Assembly (NCBI RefSeq): GCF_000428945.1
Contig: NZ_AUAX01000033.1
Location: 1-64,000, forward strand
DNA length: 64,000 bases
Direction of reading: 5' to 3'
Origin: Hamadaea tsunoensis DSM 44101
Lineage (GTDB): Bacteria; Actinomycetota; Actinomycetes; Mycobacteriales; Micromonosporaceae
Shown here piece after piece: positions 25,779 to 33,918 of this stretch. The position numbers and the translations under genes were made by a program. Below the pieces are notes generated by a model. The model made no database searches and was not told the DNA's origin. It saw only the letters and a program-made list of their open reading frames with translations. Position 1 is the stretch's first letter. The number at the start of each line of letters is the position of its first letter.

Positions 25779-26256
25779 CTATCGCGTACCCGTTGCGGCG
25801 CCGGCGGTCGTCGAGGAGGGCTGACCGGTCAGGATCACCGCCGCCACGGCGTCGGCCAGGCGGGCGTGGCCGGCGCCGGTCAGGTGGATGCCGTCGGCGC
25901 CGGCGGCCGCCACGCCCGCCGCGTCGAGGAACAGCAGTCCCCGCCGGCGGGCCAGGGCCGCGTACGCTTCGGCGAACCGGTCGGCCTTCGCGACCGAGCC
26001 CGCGTCGAACGCCACCATGTCCACGGCGAATCTCGGCTGCTCAGGATCGATGCGGATCGGGCTGACCAGGACGACCGTCGCGGCCCGCGCGTACCGGGCC
26101 ACGTCGTCGAGGAACGCCTCCCACTGGCCGATCAGCTTGTCGACGCTCAGGCCGAACTCGGTCTTGACGTCGTTGGTACCCAACATGATCACGATGACGT
26201 CGAGGGGCTGGCGCGCCGTGGGTGTTGGAGTCGCCGAAGCACAGCACCGTCTTCAT
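25779..26256 (-). pseudogene. SGNH/GDSL hydrolase disrupted by an internal deletion
   Basis: Reading from ATG at 26256 gives MKTVLCFGDSNTHG, the nucleophile block of an SGNH lipase/esterase. After about 15 codons the frame is wrong, and the next recognisable sequence, QPLDVIVIMLGTNDVKTEF, continues in another frame to 25779 with the GTND block and the catalytic DGIHLTGAGH block. Intact relatives have roughly 50-60 residues between these parts. So a stretch of about 160-180 bp is missing at about 26205-26215, near a GGCGCGCC word. A shortened protein could still start at the internal ATG at 26192 but would lack the nucleophile serine. Confidence 0.75.
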
Positions 26257-26303
26257 CGCGGCCATCATCGCGGCATCGTACGCCCGGCCTGCGTACGCGG
26301 TCG

Positions 26304-27521
26304 TCAGTCGACCGGAACGGGCTCGGCGGCCGGCCGCGGATCGGGAACCTCCCGGACGGCGGGCGGCCGGGTACGCGTACGCGCAGAGGTGAGCAGGAGT
26401 GCGGCCAGACCCGCCAGCAGCCCCCAGAAGGCCGACCCGATGCCCACAATGGACAGTCCTGCCGCGGTGACCACGAAGGTGACGACGGCGGCCTCGCGGC
26501 GCTCGGGTTCGGCGAGCGCGTTGGTGAGGGCGGACGCGAGCGCGGGGATGAGCGCGAGCCCGGCGACGGCGGTGACCAGGACGGGCGGGGAGAGGGCGAC
26601 GAGCGCGGTGGCCAGGCCCGCGCCGAGGCCGAGGACGAGCTGGCCGGCGCCGAGCGCGACGGTGGCGATCCAGCGGCGGCCGGGGTCGCGGTGGGTGTCG
26701 GGGCCGGCGGTGAGCGCGGCGGTGATCGCGGCGAGGTTGATCGCGTGGCCGCCGAAGGGCGCGGCGGCGGCGCTGACGAGGCCGGTGGTGATCAGCGCGC
26801 CGCGCAGCGGCGGGTCGTAGCCGAAGGTGGACAGGACCGCGGCGCCGGGTACGTTCTGGCCCGCCATCGTGACCAGGAACAGCGGTACGCCGAGGCCGAC
26901 GGCCGCGGCGACGGTGAAGCCGGGCGTGGTGAACTCCAGGGCGGGCCGCAGCGCGGCGGCCGACAGACCCGGGGTGCCCTGGACGGCGATGGCCGTGATC
27001 GCGGCGGCGAGCGCGCCCGGCACGGCCCACGGCCGGGCGAACCGGAACAGGACCGCCCACGTCAGCGTGACCGGTACGGCGAGCAGCGGCACGTCGACCA
27101 CGGCGTGCACGGGCGTGGTGCACAGCGGCAGCAGCACCCCGGCGAGCATCGCGCCCGCGATCGGGCGGGGGATCGCCGCCACCAGGCGGGCCAGCCACGG
27201 CACCGCTCCCGCGAGGACGGTCAGGGCCGCGCTGACCAGGAACGCGCCGACGGCGACCCGGAAGCCGCCCGTGACCGGGCCGCTCGCCACCAGCAGGGCC
27301 GCGCCCGGGGTCGACCAGGCGATCGCGATCGGCATGCGGTACCGCAGGGCGAGGAAGATGCCCGCGACCGCGATGCCGGCGCAGAGCGCGAGCAGGCCCG
27401 ACGCCGCCTGCCGCTGGGTCGCTCCGACGGCGTGCAGGCCGGCGAGCACGACCGTGAACGCGCTCGCGTACCCGACGACCGCGCTGACCAGGCCGGTGAG
27501 GACCGGCTGGAGCGTACGCAT
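26304..27521 (-). CDS. benE: BenE-family benzoate/H+ symporter-like transporter
   Basis: 405 residues with about 12 transmembrane helices. Family features include the N-terminal TGLVSAVVGYASAFTVVLAGL, WSTPGAALL, PIAGAMLAGVLLPLC and FGGHAINLAAITAAL. BenE proteins import benzoate or related aromatic acids. No benzoate dioxygenase genes are nearby, so the real substrate may differ. It is divergent from an XRE-cupin regulator across 52 bp that contain a palindrome, so that regulator probably controls it. Confidence 0.88.
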   Translation of the reverse strand: MRTLQPVLTGLVSAVVGYASAFTVVLAGLHAVGATQRQAASGLLALCAGIAVAGIFLALRYRMPIAIAWSTPGAALLVASGPVTGGFRVAVGAFLVSAALTVLAGAVPWLARLVAAIPRPIAGAMLAGVLLPLCTTPVHAVVDVPLLAVPVTLTWAVLFRFARPWAVPGALAAAITAIAVQGTPGLSAAALRPALEFTTPGFTVAAAVGLGVPLFLVTMAGQNVPGAAVLSTFGYDPPLRGALITTGLVSAAAAPFGGHAINLAAITAALTAGPDTHRDPGRRWIATVALGAGQLVLGLGAGLATALVALSPPVLVTAVAGLALIPALASALTNALAEPERREAAVVTFVVTAAGLSIVGIGSAFWGLLAGLAALLLTSARTRTRPPAVREVPDPRPAAEPVPVD

Positions 27522-27539
27522 GACTCACACCTCCGGGCT

Positions 27540-27555
27540 GTTCCGTTTACGGAAC
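27540..27555. promoter_or_regulatory. Palindromic operator GTTCCGTTTACGGAAC
   Basis: 7-bp arms (GTTCCGT/ACGGAAC) around a 2-nt centre, midway between the divergent starts of benE (27521) and its regulator (27574). Position and symmetry fit a dimeric XRE regulator acting on both genes. Confidence 0.7.
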
Positions 27556-27573
27556 GGGTGGAACGATACGGGC

Positions 27574-28128
27574 ATGACCGTCCGTGGCACAAGCCGTTAT
27601 GACCCCGCCATCGGCCGGCGTCTGCGCGAGCTGCGTGAGGCGCGTGGGATCTCGCTGTCCGAGCTGGCCCGCACGGCCGGCGTCGGCAAGGCCACCCTGT
27701 CCGGCCTGGAGAACGGCACCCGCAACCCCACCCTGGAGACCATGTACGCGATCGCGGCCGCCCTCGGCCTGCCGATGAGCGCGCTGACGGTCGACCCGGG
27801 CGCGCCGGCCCGCACGGCGGACCCGATCCGGGGCGCGGCCGTGGTGTCGACGCTCCTGGAGGTGTTCCACGAGCCCGCGGCGACGTACGAGTACTTCCGC
27901 CTCGTGGTCGTGCCCGGCGTAGTGCAGACATCGCCGGCGCATCTGCCGGGGGTGACCGAGCACCTGACGGTCTATAAGGGACGGATCGTGGCGGGGCCGG
28001 TGGAGGCGCCGCAGACCGGCGGGCCCGGCGACCACCTCAGTTGGGTCGCCGATGTCCCCCACATCTACGCAGCTTCCGAAGGGGAGGCGGAGGCGAGTCT
28101 TCTGATCCGCACGCCGCGAGTCTCGTGA
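27574..28128 (+). CDS. XRE-family regulator with C-terminal cupin domain
   Basis: 184 residues from ATG at 27574. Residues about 10-70 are a Cro/C1 helix-turn-helix (RLRELREARGISLSELAR, AGVGKATLSGLENGTRNPTLETMYAIA). From about 90 on is a cupin-like sensor (AATYEYFRLVVVPG, GVTEHLTVYKGRIVAGPVEA, YAASEGEAEASLLIRTP). Such HTH-cupin proteins often sit beside BenE-type or amino-acid transporters and repress them. The palindrome at 27540-27555 is its likely binding site. Confidence 0.88.
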   Translation: MTVRGTSRYDPAIGRRLRELREARGISLSELARTAGVGKATLSGLENGTRNPTLETMYAIAAALGLPMSALTVDPGAPARTADPIRGAAVVSTLLEVFHEPAATYEYFRLVVVPGVVQTSPAHLPGVTEHLTVYKGRIVAGPVEAPQTGGPGDHLSWVADVPHIYAASEGEAEASLLIRTPRVS

Positions 28129-28270
28129 TCGTCTTCCTTTCTGCCTTTCCGGCTTGCTTGCGCGCCGTCGGTCTTCTTCTTGATATGCGGTAATACGCGT
28201 TGCGGCGCCGACCGTGTCCGAGGAGATCTTCGATATCGGGGGCGTGGTTCGGCCGTGGAGTGGTTGGCGG

Positions 28271-28415
28271 TGATCGTTTGCCGCTATGACGGCATTTTCG
28301 GCCCTCTCGTCGTGATCAAATACCGCTGATACGGCAGAAAGCGCTCTCTCGCCACAATAGTGGTATTTGATCAAGGGAATCGCCATCGCAGTGCCGTAAT
28401 AAGGGTATTCGATCA
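28271..28415. repeat. Palindromic repeat element C (four TGATC-headed units)
   Basis: Four units headed TGATCRWWTRCC: starts at 28271 and 28313 on the plus strand (42 bp apart), and, read on the minus strand, at 28373 and 28415 (42 bp apart). The unit tails are themselves small palindromes (GCCGCTATGACGGC, CCACTATTGTGG). The tail sequence differs from elements A and B but the head word, the spacing and the inverted two-plus-two layout are the same. Confidence 0.6.
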
Positions 28416-28557
28416 TGCCGATCGTGCCGTGGCCCCGACCCATAGCGTCCCCGTATGCGGCAGCTTGGGCATGGGGGAGTGCCTACATCGGACAGTCGGG
28501 GTGAAGTGTCTCGGGTGTCGGCCCTACTGCCTCGTCGCCAGCCCGGTGATCTTTTGA

Positions 28558-28608
28558 TGTATACGGATGAGGTGTATCGCGGCCGTTGATACACCCCATC
28601 CGTATACA
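28558..28608. repeat. Near-perfect 21-bp-arm hairpin (element D)
   Basis: Arms 28558-28578 and 28588-28608 (starting TGTATACGGATG) are complementary with a single mismatch around a 9-nt loop. The left arm ends in GAGGTGTATC and is preceded by TGATCTTT, which echoes the head and tail words of elements A and B. It lies 100 bp upstream of the uvrA-like start. No U-tract follows, and no plus-strand gene ends nearby, so it is probably not a terminator. Confidence 0.6.
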
Positions 28609-28709
28609 TAGCCAAGATCGGGTTCGAAGCGCCACGGGGGCATCTCGTGATCTTGGCGGGATTCGTCAACCGTACTTGATCTCCAAAACCGCTGTGTGAC
28701 GATGACTGC

Positions 28710-31157
28710 GTGGGGTTCATCAGCGTCCGGGGCGCCCGGGAACACAATCTCCGATCCGTGGACGTCGAGTTCCCCCGCGACGAGATCGTGGCGGTGACCG
28801 GCGTCTCCGGGTCGGGCAAGTCCTCGCTCGCCTTCGGCACCGTGTACGCCGAGGCCCAGCGCCGCTACCTCGAATCCGTCTCCCCGTACGCGCGGCGCCT
28901 GCTGCATCAGGTCGGCGCGCCGAAGGTCGACGAGATCTCGGGACTGCCCCCGGCGGTCGCGCTCGGCCAGCGGCGGGCCGTGCCGGGGATGCGCTCGTCG
29001 GTGGGGACCGTGACGACCCTGTCGAACCTGTTGCGGATGCTGTACTCGCGGGCCGGCGACTATCCGCCCGGCGCGGCCCGGCTGGATTCGGACGCGTTCT
29101 CGCCGAACACCGCCGCCGGCGCGTGCCCGGAGTGCCACGGGCAGGGGCTCGTGCACAAGGTCACCGAGGACTCGCTGGTGCCCGACCCGTCGCTGTCCAT
29201 CCGGGACCGGGCGATCGCCGCGTGGCCGGGTGCGTGGCTGGGCAAGAACTTCCGCGACATCCTCGCGACCCTCGGCTACGACATCGACCGGCCGTGGGCC
29301 GACCTGCCGGAGCGCGACCGCCACTGGATCCTGTTCACCGAGGACCAGCCGGTCGTGACCGTCCACCCCGAACGCGAGCCGGGCCGCATCCAGCGGCCGT
29401 ACCAGGGGAGGTATCAGAGCGCCGAACGCTACGTGCTGCACACGTTCGCCACGTCGCAGAGCCTGCCGATCCGGGAGCGGATGCGGCGGTTCCTGCGTAC
29501 GGAGGCGTGTCCGGTGTGCGGCGGGGCACGGTTGCGGGCCGAGGCGCTCGCCGTCACGTACGCCGGCCGTGACTTCGCCGCCATGGCCGCGCTGCCGCTG
29601 TCCGGCCTCGCGGACGCCCTGCGCGACACGGCTTCCGGCGAACCCGCCGCCACCATCGTGCGCGACCTGCTCGCCCGCGTCGAGCTGCTCGTCGAGCTCG
29701 GCCTGGGCTACCTCAGCATCGTGCGGCCCACCCCCACGCTCTCCGCCGGCGAGCTGCAGCGCCTGCGGCTCGCCACGCAGCTGCGCTCCGGCCTGTTCGG
29801 TGTGGTCTACGTGCTCGACGAGCCCTCCGCGGGACTGCATCCCGCCGACACCGAACCCCTCCTGACCCTGCTTGCGCGCCTCCAGGCCGCGGGCAACTCG
29901 CTGCTGCTCGTCGAGCACGACCTCCAGGTCGTACGCCGTGCGGGCTGGATCGTCGACGTCGGCCCGGGTGCGGGCGTCCACGGTGGCGAGGTGCTCTACA
30001 GCGGACCGGTCGACGGCCTGGCCGGGGTGGCGGAGTCGGCCACCGGCCGGTACCTCTTCGACCCGCCGCCCCCGCCCGACCGCAAACCCCGCGAGCCCGC
30101 CGGCTGGCTGCGGCTGGCCGGGATCGACCGGCACAACCTGCGCGGGCTGGCCGCGGAGTTCCCGCTCGGCGTGTTCACCGCGGTCACCGGGGTCTCCGGT
30201 TCGGGAAAGTCCACTCTGGTCAGTCAGGTGCTCGCGGACGTGGTGGCCGCCGCGCTGCGTACCTCGCCGGACGACACTGGGCCGGACGACGCGGAGCCGG
30301 CCGCTGACGAGGACGACGAAGAGCCCGTCGACGCCTCGGTCGGTGTCACCGCCGGCGGTCTCGACGCGATCGACCGGCTCGTACGCGTGGACCAGCGGCC
30401 GATCGGGCGTACGCCGCGGTCGAACCTGGCCACCTACACCGGGCTGTTCGACGCCGTCCGCAAGATCTTCGCGGCCACTCCGGAGGCGAAGAGCCGCGGC
30501 TACAAGGTGGGCCGGTTCTCGTTCAACGTCGCCGGAGGCCGGTGCGAGACCTGCGAGGGCGAGGGCTTCGTCGCGGTCGAGCTGCTCTTCCTGCCCGGGA
30601 CCTACCAGGCGTGCCCGACCTGCGGCGGTGCGCGGTACAACGCCGAGACGCTGGAGGTCGCGTACCGGGGGAGGTCCATCGCCGACGTGCTCGGCCTGAC
30701 CGTCGACGAGGCGGCCACGTTCCTCGCCGACGTGCCGGCCGCCGCGCGCAGCCTGTCCGTGCTCGCGTCGGTGGGCCTGGGCTACCTGACCCTCGGCCAG
30801 CCCGCGACGGAGCTGTCCGGCGGCGAGGCGCAGCGCATCAAGCTGGCGACGGAGCTGCAACGCGGCCGGCGCGGTCGCACCCTCTACCTGCTCGACGAGC
30901 CGACCACCGGCCTGCACCCGGCCGACGTCGAGGTGCTGTCCCGGCAGCTGCACGGCCTCGTCGACCAGGGGCACACCGTGATCGTCGTCGAGCACGACCT
31001 GAGCGTGGTCGCGTACGCGGACTGGGTCATCGATCTCGGCCCGGGCGGCGGTGACGAGGGCGGCCGGATCGTCGCTGCCGGTACGCCTTCGACGGTCGCG
31101 ACGGCCCAGGACAGCCGGACCGCGTCCTACCTCGCCGAGGCGCTGGCCCGGCGCTGA
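28710..31157 (+). CDS. UvrA-like ABC-type excinuclease ATPase (UvrA2/drug-resistance type)
   Basis: 815 residues from GTG at 28710, shorter than housekeeping UvrA (about 950-1000). Two ABC ATPase halves each have a Walker A (GVSGSGKSSLAFG; GVSGSGKSTLVSQ) and the UvrA signature (LSAGELQRLRLATQL; LSGGEAQRIKLATEL), with YVLDEPSAGLHP and YLLDEPTTGLHP. Zinc-type cysteines are seen as CPECHGQG, CPVCGGAR, CETCEGEG and CPTCGGARY. The reduced size fits class II/III UvrA homologues, lacking part of the UvrB-binding region; these are linked to DNA-intercalating drug tolerance. No partner gene is adjacent. Confidence 0.9.
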   Translation: MGFISVRGAREHNLRSVDVEFPRDEIVAVTGVSGSGKSSLAFGTVYAEAQRRYLESVSPYARRLLHQVGAPKVDEISGLPPAVALGQRRAVPGMRSSVGTVTTLSNLLRMLYSRAGDYPPGAARLDSDAFSPNTAAGACPECHGQGLVHKVTEDSLVPDPSLSIRDRAIAAWPGAWLGKNFRDILATLGYDIDRPWADLPERDRHWILFTEDQPVVTVHPEREPGRIQRPYQGRYQSAERYVLHTFATSQSLPIRERMRRFLRTEACPVCGGARLRAEALAVTYAGRDFAAMAALPLSGLADALRDTASGEPAATIVRDLLARVELLVELGLGYLSIVRPTPTLSAGELQRLRLATQLRSGLFGVVYVLDEPSAGLHPADTEPLLTLLARLQAAGNSLLLVEHDLQVVRRAGWIVDVGPGAGVHGGEVLYSGPVDGLAGVAESATGRYLFDPPPPPDRKPREPAGWLRLAGIDRHNLRGLAAEFPLGVFTAVTGVSGSGKSTLVSQVLADVVAAALRTSPDDTGPDDAEPAADEDDEEPVDASVGVTAGGLDAIDRLVRVDQRPIGRTPRSNLATYTGLFDAVRKIFAATPEAKSRGYKVGRFSFNVAGGRCETCEGEGFVAVELLFLPGTYQACPTCGGARYNAETLEVAYRGRSIADVLGLTVDEAATFLADVPAAARSLSVLASVGLGYLTLGQPATELSGGEAQRIKLATELQRGRRGRTLYLLDEPTTGLHPADVEVLSRQLHGLVDQGHTVIVVEHDLSVVAYADWVIDLGPGGGDEGGRIVAAGTPSTVATAQDSRTASYLAEALARR

Positions 31158-31200
31158 CGATGAGCCGATGACAACGAGCTGATAACAACGAACTGTTGCC

Positions 31201-31239
31201 AACATGCTGTTGCCAATGAGCTGATGTCAACAGCATGTT
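31201..31239 (+). terminator. Hairpin after the uvrA-like gene
   Basis: AACATGCTGTTG (31201-31212) pairs perfectly with CAACAGCATGTT (31228-31239), 15-nt loop, followed by TTCAAC. The surrounding 100 bp is rich in short direct repeats of GATGA/GCTGAT/AACA words. Confidence 0.65.
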
Positions 31240-31288
31240 TTCAACATTCTGTTGACGCGATCGGCATGATCATGCTGGGATGGTGCCC

Positions 31289-31702
31289 ATGACCGATGAG
31301 CTGTTCGCCGCACCCGACGCCGGGCTGGCCCGCGCGCACCGCGACTTCGCCGCCCTGCACCGCATCATGGAACGGCACGGCGCCACCGAGGCGCAGCGGT
31401 CCCGGTGGAGCCACCCGACGGTGATCGACGCGTACGAGGCGGTGTGCCTGATCGTGTCCCTCGCGGCCGGAGCGGCGCTGCCGGAGGCGGACGAGGCGCC
31501 GATCGACGAGGCGGATCTCCTCGCCGCGCTGACCCTGCTGCCGCGTGTACGCGCCGACCTCGACACGCTCGAAACCGGCCTGCTCGACCTGGCCCGCAAC
31601 CGCGGCCTGACCTGGCAGTCGATCGCGTACGGGCTAGGGTTGAACACGGCTCAGGCGGCGAAGCAGCGCTACGACCGGGTGGCGGGCCGGGCGGCTTCCT
31701 GA
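31289..31702 (+). CDS. Small HTH protein of actinobacterial DNA-binding type
   Basis: 137 residues from ATG at 31289 (GGGATGG upstream); another ATG at 31280 is also in frame. The N-terminal part is helical and acidic (ARAHRDFAALHRIMERHGATEAQ, VIDAYEAVCLIVSLAAGA). The C-terminus LARNRGLTWQSIAYGLGLNT plus AQAAKQRYDRV is a sigma-region-4-like or MerR-like helix-turn-helix. Such small proteins are frequent in actinomycetes; targets are unknown. Confidence 0.65.
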   Translation: MTDELFAAPDAGLARAHRDFAALHRIMERHGATEAQRSRWSHPTVIDAYEAVCLIVSLAAGAALPEADEAPIDEADLLAALTLLPRVRADLDTLETGLLDLARNRGLTWQSIAYGLGLNTAQAAKQRYDRVAGRAAS

Positions 31703-31760
31703 GCGGGTCCCGGCGCTGATGCCCTGATCGGTCACCGCGATCAGGACGTCGCGGAACAGT

Positions 31761-31787
31761 TCGACACCGTGTGTCACCGCGTGTCGA
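31761..31787. promoter_or_regulatory. Inverted repeat in the promoter region of the 31.9-33.2 kb operon
   Basis: TCGACAC (31761-31767) and GTGTCGA (31781-31787) flank GTGTGTCA; TGTGTC recurs at 31801-31796 vicinity and TGTGTCGAC again about 50 bp later. Downstream is an AT-rich run (ACTTATCTATAGACG) that probably contains the promoter of the Tat-secreted protein gene. Confidence 0.4.
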
Positions 31788-31889
31788 CTCTGTGTCAGAT
31801 CAAGGACTCGAGACTTATCTATAGACGTAAATGTGTCGACCATATTTCGCGATACGCATTGAACTATGCGCATCTATGAAGGGAGGCAC

Positions 31890-32534
31890 ATGGAGCCCGT
31901 CTCACCGGCCGTGTCTCGCCGTGGCCTGCTCACCGCGGCTGCCACTGCCGGATCCGTCCTCGTCCTGACCGCGCCCGCCCGGGCATCGGCCCATGTATCC
32001 ACCGTGCCCGCCGAGTTCCGGGAGCACGACCGGATCGCGACCGTGGTCACCCAGTCGCCGGCCGGCCTGCCGGTGGCGCACACCTACGCCGCCGACTTCC
32101 ACGACCGGCTCGGCGACTGGATCCGCATGTGGTGGGCGAGCGCGCCCAGCGCCTGGATCGCCCCGTTCCACGTGATCACCTCGGGAACCGCTCAGGGCGG
32201 CCACGCCCTGCTGCTCAACGGGATCGGGTACACGCGGGCCGGCAAGTCCCAGCTCGGCTTCGACGCGGCGGTCCGCGACAGCCGGTACTGGGCGACCGTC
32301 GCCAGCCTGTACCGGCACTTTCCCTCGGTGACGGCACGTGCCGGGCACCTGGAGATCTCCGACGGGCAGGCCGGTTTCACCGGAAGCTCGGAGCAGATCG
32401 GCTTCGTCCGGGCCAGCCTCACCCAGGTCTGGGGACAGGCGCAGGCCCCGTCCGACATCGCCGGCCGTACCGGCTGGAACGCGTTCACCGAGGCCACGGC
32501 GCGCCAAGGTCTGTCCAACCACCACAGTCTCTAG
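31890..32534 (+). CDS. Tat-secreted protein of unknown function, first gene of an unrecognised operon
   Basis: 214 residues from ATG at 31890 with AGGGAGG upstream. The N-terminus SRRGLLTAAATAGSVLVLTAPARASA is a twin-arginine signal peptide. The mature part (about 175 residues) is predicted mixed alpha/beta, with repeated aromatics (DWIRMWWASAPSAW) and no cysteines. I do not recognise the fold. Tat export implies that it folds, or binds a cofactor, before export. It is followed after 11 bp by a small protein gene and then a Cys-rich protein gene, so all three are likely one transcript. Confidence 0.7.
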   Translation: MEPVSPAVSRRGLLTAAATAGSVLVLTAPARASAHVSTVPAEFREHDRIATVVTQSPAGLPVAHTYAADFHDRLGDWIRMWWASAPSAWIAPFHVITSGTAQGGHALLLNGIGYTRAGKSQLGFDAAVRDSRYWATVASLYRHFPSVTARAGHLEISDGQAGFTGSSEQIGFVRASLTQVWGQAQAPSDIAGRTGWNAFTEATARQGLSNHHSL

Positions 32535-32545
32535 GAGAGTGTTCC

Positions 32546-32809
32546 ATGGCTACTTCCCGTCAGCAGTTCACCTTCGTCGTCGACGGCGTGGACCTCACCG
32601 ACGACCAGAAGGTGCGCATCGCCAACGAGATCCAGAAGGCCGGCCTCGCCGCGCTGGCCACCGCCAGCGTCAAGCTCCTGCGCCCGGTGACGGTCGGTCA
32701 TGCCAACTGGCCGGGTCTGCGGCCGGAGTGGTACGGGCTGTGGGTACTCGACGGCCCCCGTGCCGACCAGGTCGGCGCGCAGATCAACAACCTCGGCTTC
32801 TACCAGTAA
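32546..32809 (+). CDS. Small acidic-start protein, second gene of the operon
   Basis: 87 residues from ATG at 32546 (AGGAGAG upstream). The sequence opens ATSRQQFTFVVDGVDLTDDQ, then a helix KVRIANEIQKAGLAALA, and ends with ADQVGAQINNLGFYQ. It has no signal peptide, transmembrane helix or cysteine. The helix-rich front half looks like a leader or partner-binding region. It could be a small partner protein or a precursor peptide; nothing in the sequence decides this. Its stop overlaps the start of the next gene (TAATG). Confidence 0.65.
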   Translation: MATSRQQFTFVVDGVDLTDDQKVRIANEIQKAGLAALATASVKLLRPVTVGHANWPGLRPEWYGLWVLDGPRADQVGAQINNLGFYQ

Positions 32810-33231
32810 TGCTCGAGGACCAGCCTCGGGCCGGGCACCCCGAGGGCGACACCGCCGAGCGCATGTGCCCGAGCACCCCGACGAGCAACGCGACGGTGTT
32901 CCTCGGCATGATCACGCCGGCCGGCAAGGTGGCCTACGTGACCCCCGCGGTACCCGCGTCCGTCCTTCTGTCCGATATGGACGCTGGGGAGGCCGGGCAG
33001 CCGCTGGAGGCCGCGTACCGGTTCGCCGGGCCGTGCGTCACCGCGAAATGCGGCTTCTGGACCGGTGAGCACTGCGGTCTGGGAGCCAAACTCGTCGAGT
33101 CGTACCAGGCCGTCGGGGGTGAGCCGGTCGACCTGCCCAAGTGCGCCATCCGGCGTACCTGCCGCTGGTTCGCCGAGCAGGGGCCGGCCGCGTGCTCACC
33201 CTGCTCGTACGTGGTCACCGACGCCCGCTAG
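32809..33231 (+). CDS. Cysteine-rich cytoplasmic protein, third gene of the operon
   Basis: 140 residues from ATG at 32809, overlapping the previous stop by one base, which indicates translational coupling. Eight cysteines are present: one near residue 20, then CVTAKC, EHC, LPKC, RTC, AAC and SPC, grouped in the C-terminal half. The spacing (C-x4-C...C...C-x5-C...C-x2-C) looks like a metal or Fe-S site. No signal peptide. I do not recognise the family. In context it may modify or bind the 87-residue protein. Confidence 0.65.
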   Translation: MLEDQPRAGHPEGDTAERMCPSTPTSNATVFLGMITPAGKVAYVTPAVPASVLLSDMDAGEAGQPLEAAYRFAGPCVTAKCGFWTGEHCGLGAKLVESYQAVGGEPVDLPKCAIRRTCRWFAEQGPAACSPCSYVVTDAR

Positions 33232-33233
33232 CG

Positions 33234-33268
33234 CGGGGTGGCCCGGGCTCAGGCCTCGGGCCACCCCG
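33234..33268. terminator. Bidirectional terminator between convergent genes
   Basis: CGGGGTGGCCCG (33234-33245) pairs perfectly with 33257-33268, 11-nt loop. The right arm overlaps the last codons (GWPEA) of the minus-strand gene. Confidence 0.75.
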
Positions 33269-33797
33269 CCAGCTCGTCGCGCATCAGCCGCAGCTCCCGC
33301 ACCGCCGCGCCGGCGTCGCCGTGGGCGGCGTCCTCGGGCAGCAGCTCGATCTGGCCCGAGCGGGTCCAGGCCAGCGTGTTGGCGATGTCGGCCGTCGGCC
33401 GAAGCTCGAAATCGTCCTCGACCGCGGGCAGCTCGCGCCCGGTCTCCAGCTGGAGCCACTGCGCTGCCAGCCAGGCCGCCTGCGAGCGCACGTGCATGCG
33501 TACGTCCTGGTCCTCCGACTCGACCAGCGAGAAGTAGGTCAGGTGGTAGTGGATCGGCGCGGGATCGAGCCGCGTGCCGCCGCCCGCGTAGCGCCGGAAC
33601 CGTTCCACCGCCTCCGGCGTGGTCATCTCCTGCTCGTCGTAGAGGTCGCCGTCGCGCGCCGCGACCTGGTCGAGCAGCGGGGAGATCGCCGCGAGCAGCC
33701 ACCCGAGGCGCTGCCGCGGCGCGAGCCGCTCCACAGCGGAAGTCAGCCGGTCGAGCTCACGCTGATAGTCAAGGTCCGCGTCGGTCACGCCGCACAT
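33249..33797 (-). CDS. Conserved hypothetical protein
   Basis: About 182 residues if started at ATG 33797; an ATG at 33803 or GTG at 33785 are alternatives, and no clear ribosome-binding site separates them. The product is acidic and helical (LDYQRELDRLTSAVERLAPRQ, LLAAISPLLDQVAA), with no signal peptide or membrane segment. I recognise no domain. It is divergent from a methyltransferase across about 120 bp. Confidence 0.55.
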   Translation of the reverse strand: MCGVTDADLDYQRELDRLTSAVERLAPRQRLGWLLAAISPLLDQVAARDGDLYDEQEMTTPEAVERFRRYAGGGTRLDPAPIHYHLTYFSLVESEDQDVRMHVRSQAAWLAAQWLQLETGRELPAVEDDFELRPTADIANTLAWTRSGQIELLPEDAAHGDAGAAVRELRLMRDELAGWPEA

Positions 33798-33918
33798 GAT
33801 CATCGTGTACGCGCCGAAGCGCAACACTCGTGAAGGAGTACACGGAAACGGTTCGCCGGCTCGGCTGAGTTCTGACACAGTGTCGGGCCATGGCCGACTT
33901 CCACCTTGCGACCGCTCG

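Larger units (their letters stand above)
28129..28709. other. Intergenic region of 581 bp holding palindromic elements C and D
   Basis: No coding bias in any frame. Composition is clearly lower in GC than neighbouring genes. It contains the four-unit element at 28271-28415, the near-perfect hairpin at 28558-28608, and CCAAGATC (28612-28619) repeated inverted as GATCTTGG (28649-28656). The uvrA-like promoter must lie at its right end. Confidence 0.5.

Noticed and set aside
28524-31205. An 893-residue minus-strand frame opposite the uvrA-like gene
   Set aside because: Same reason: no domain, composition of a shadow frame, while the plus strand has two full ABC ATPase halves.
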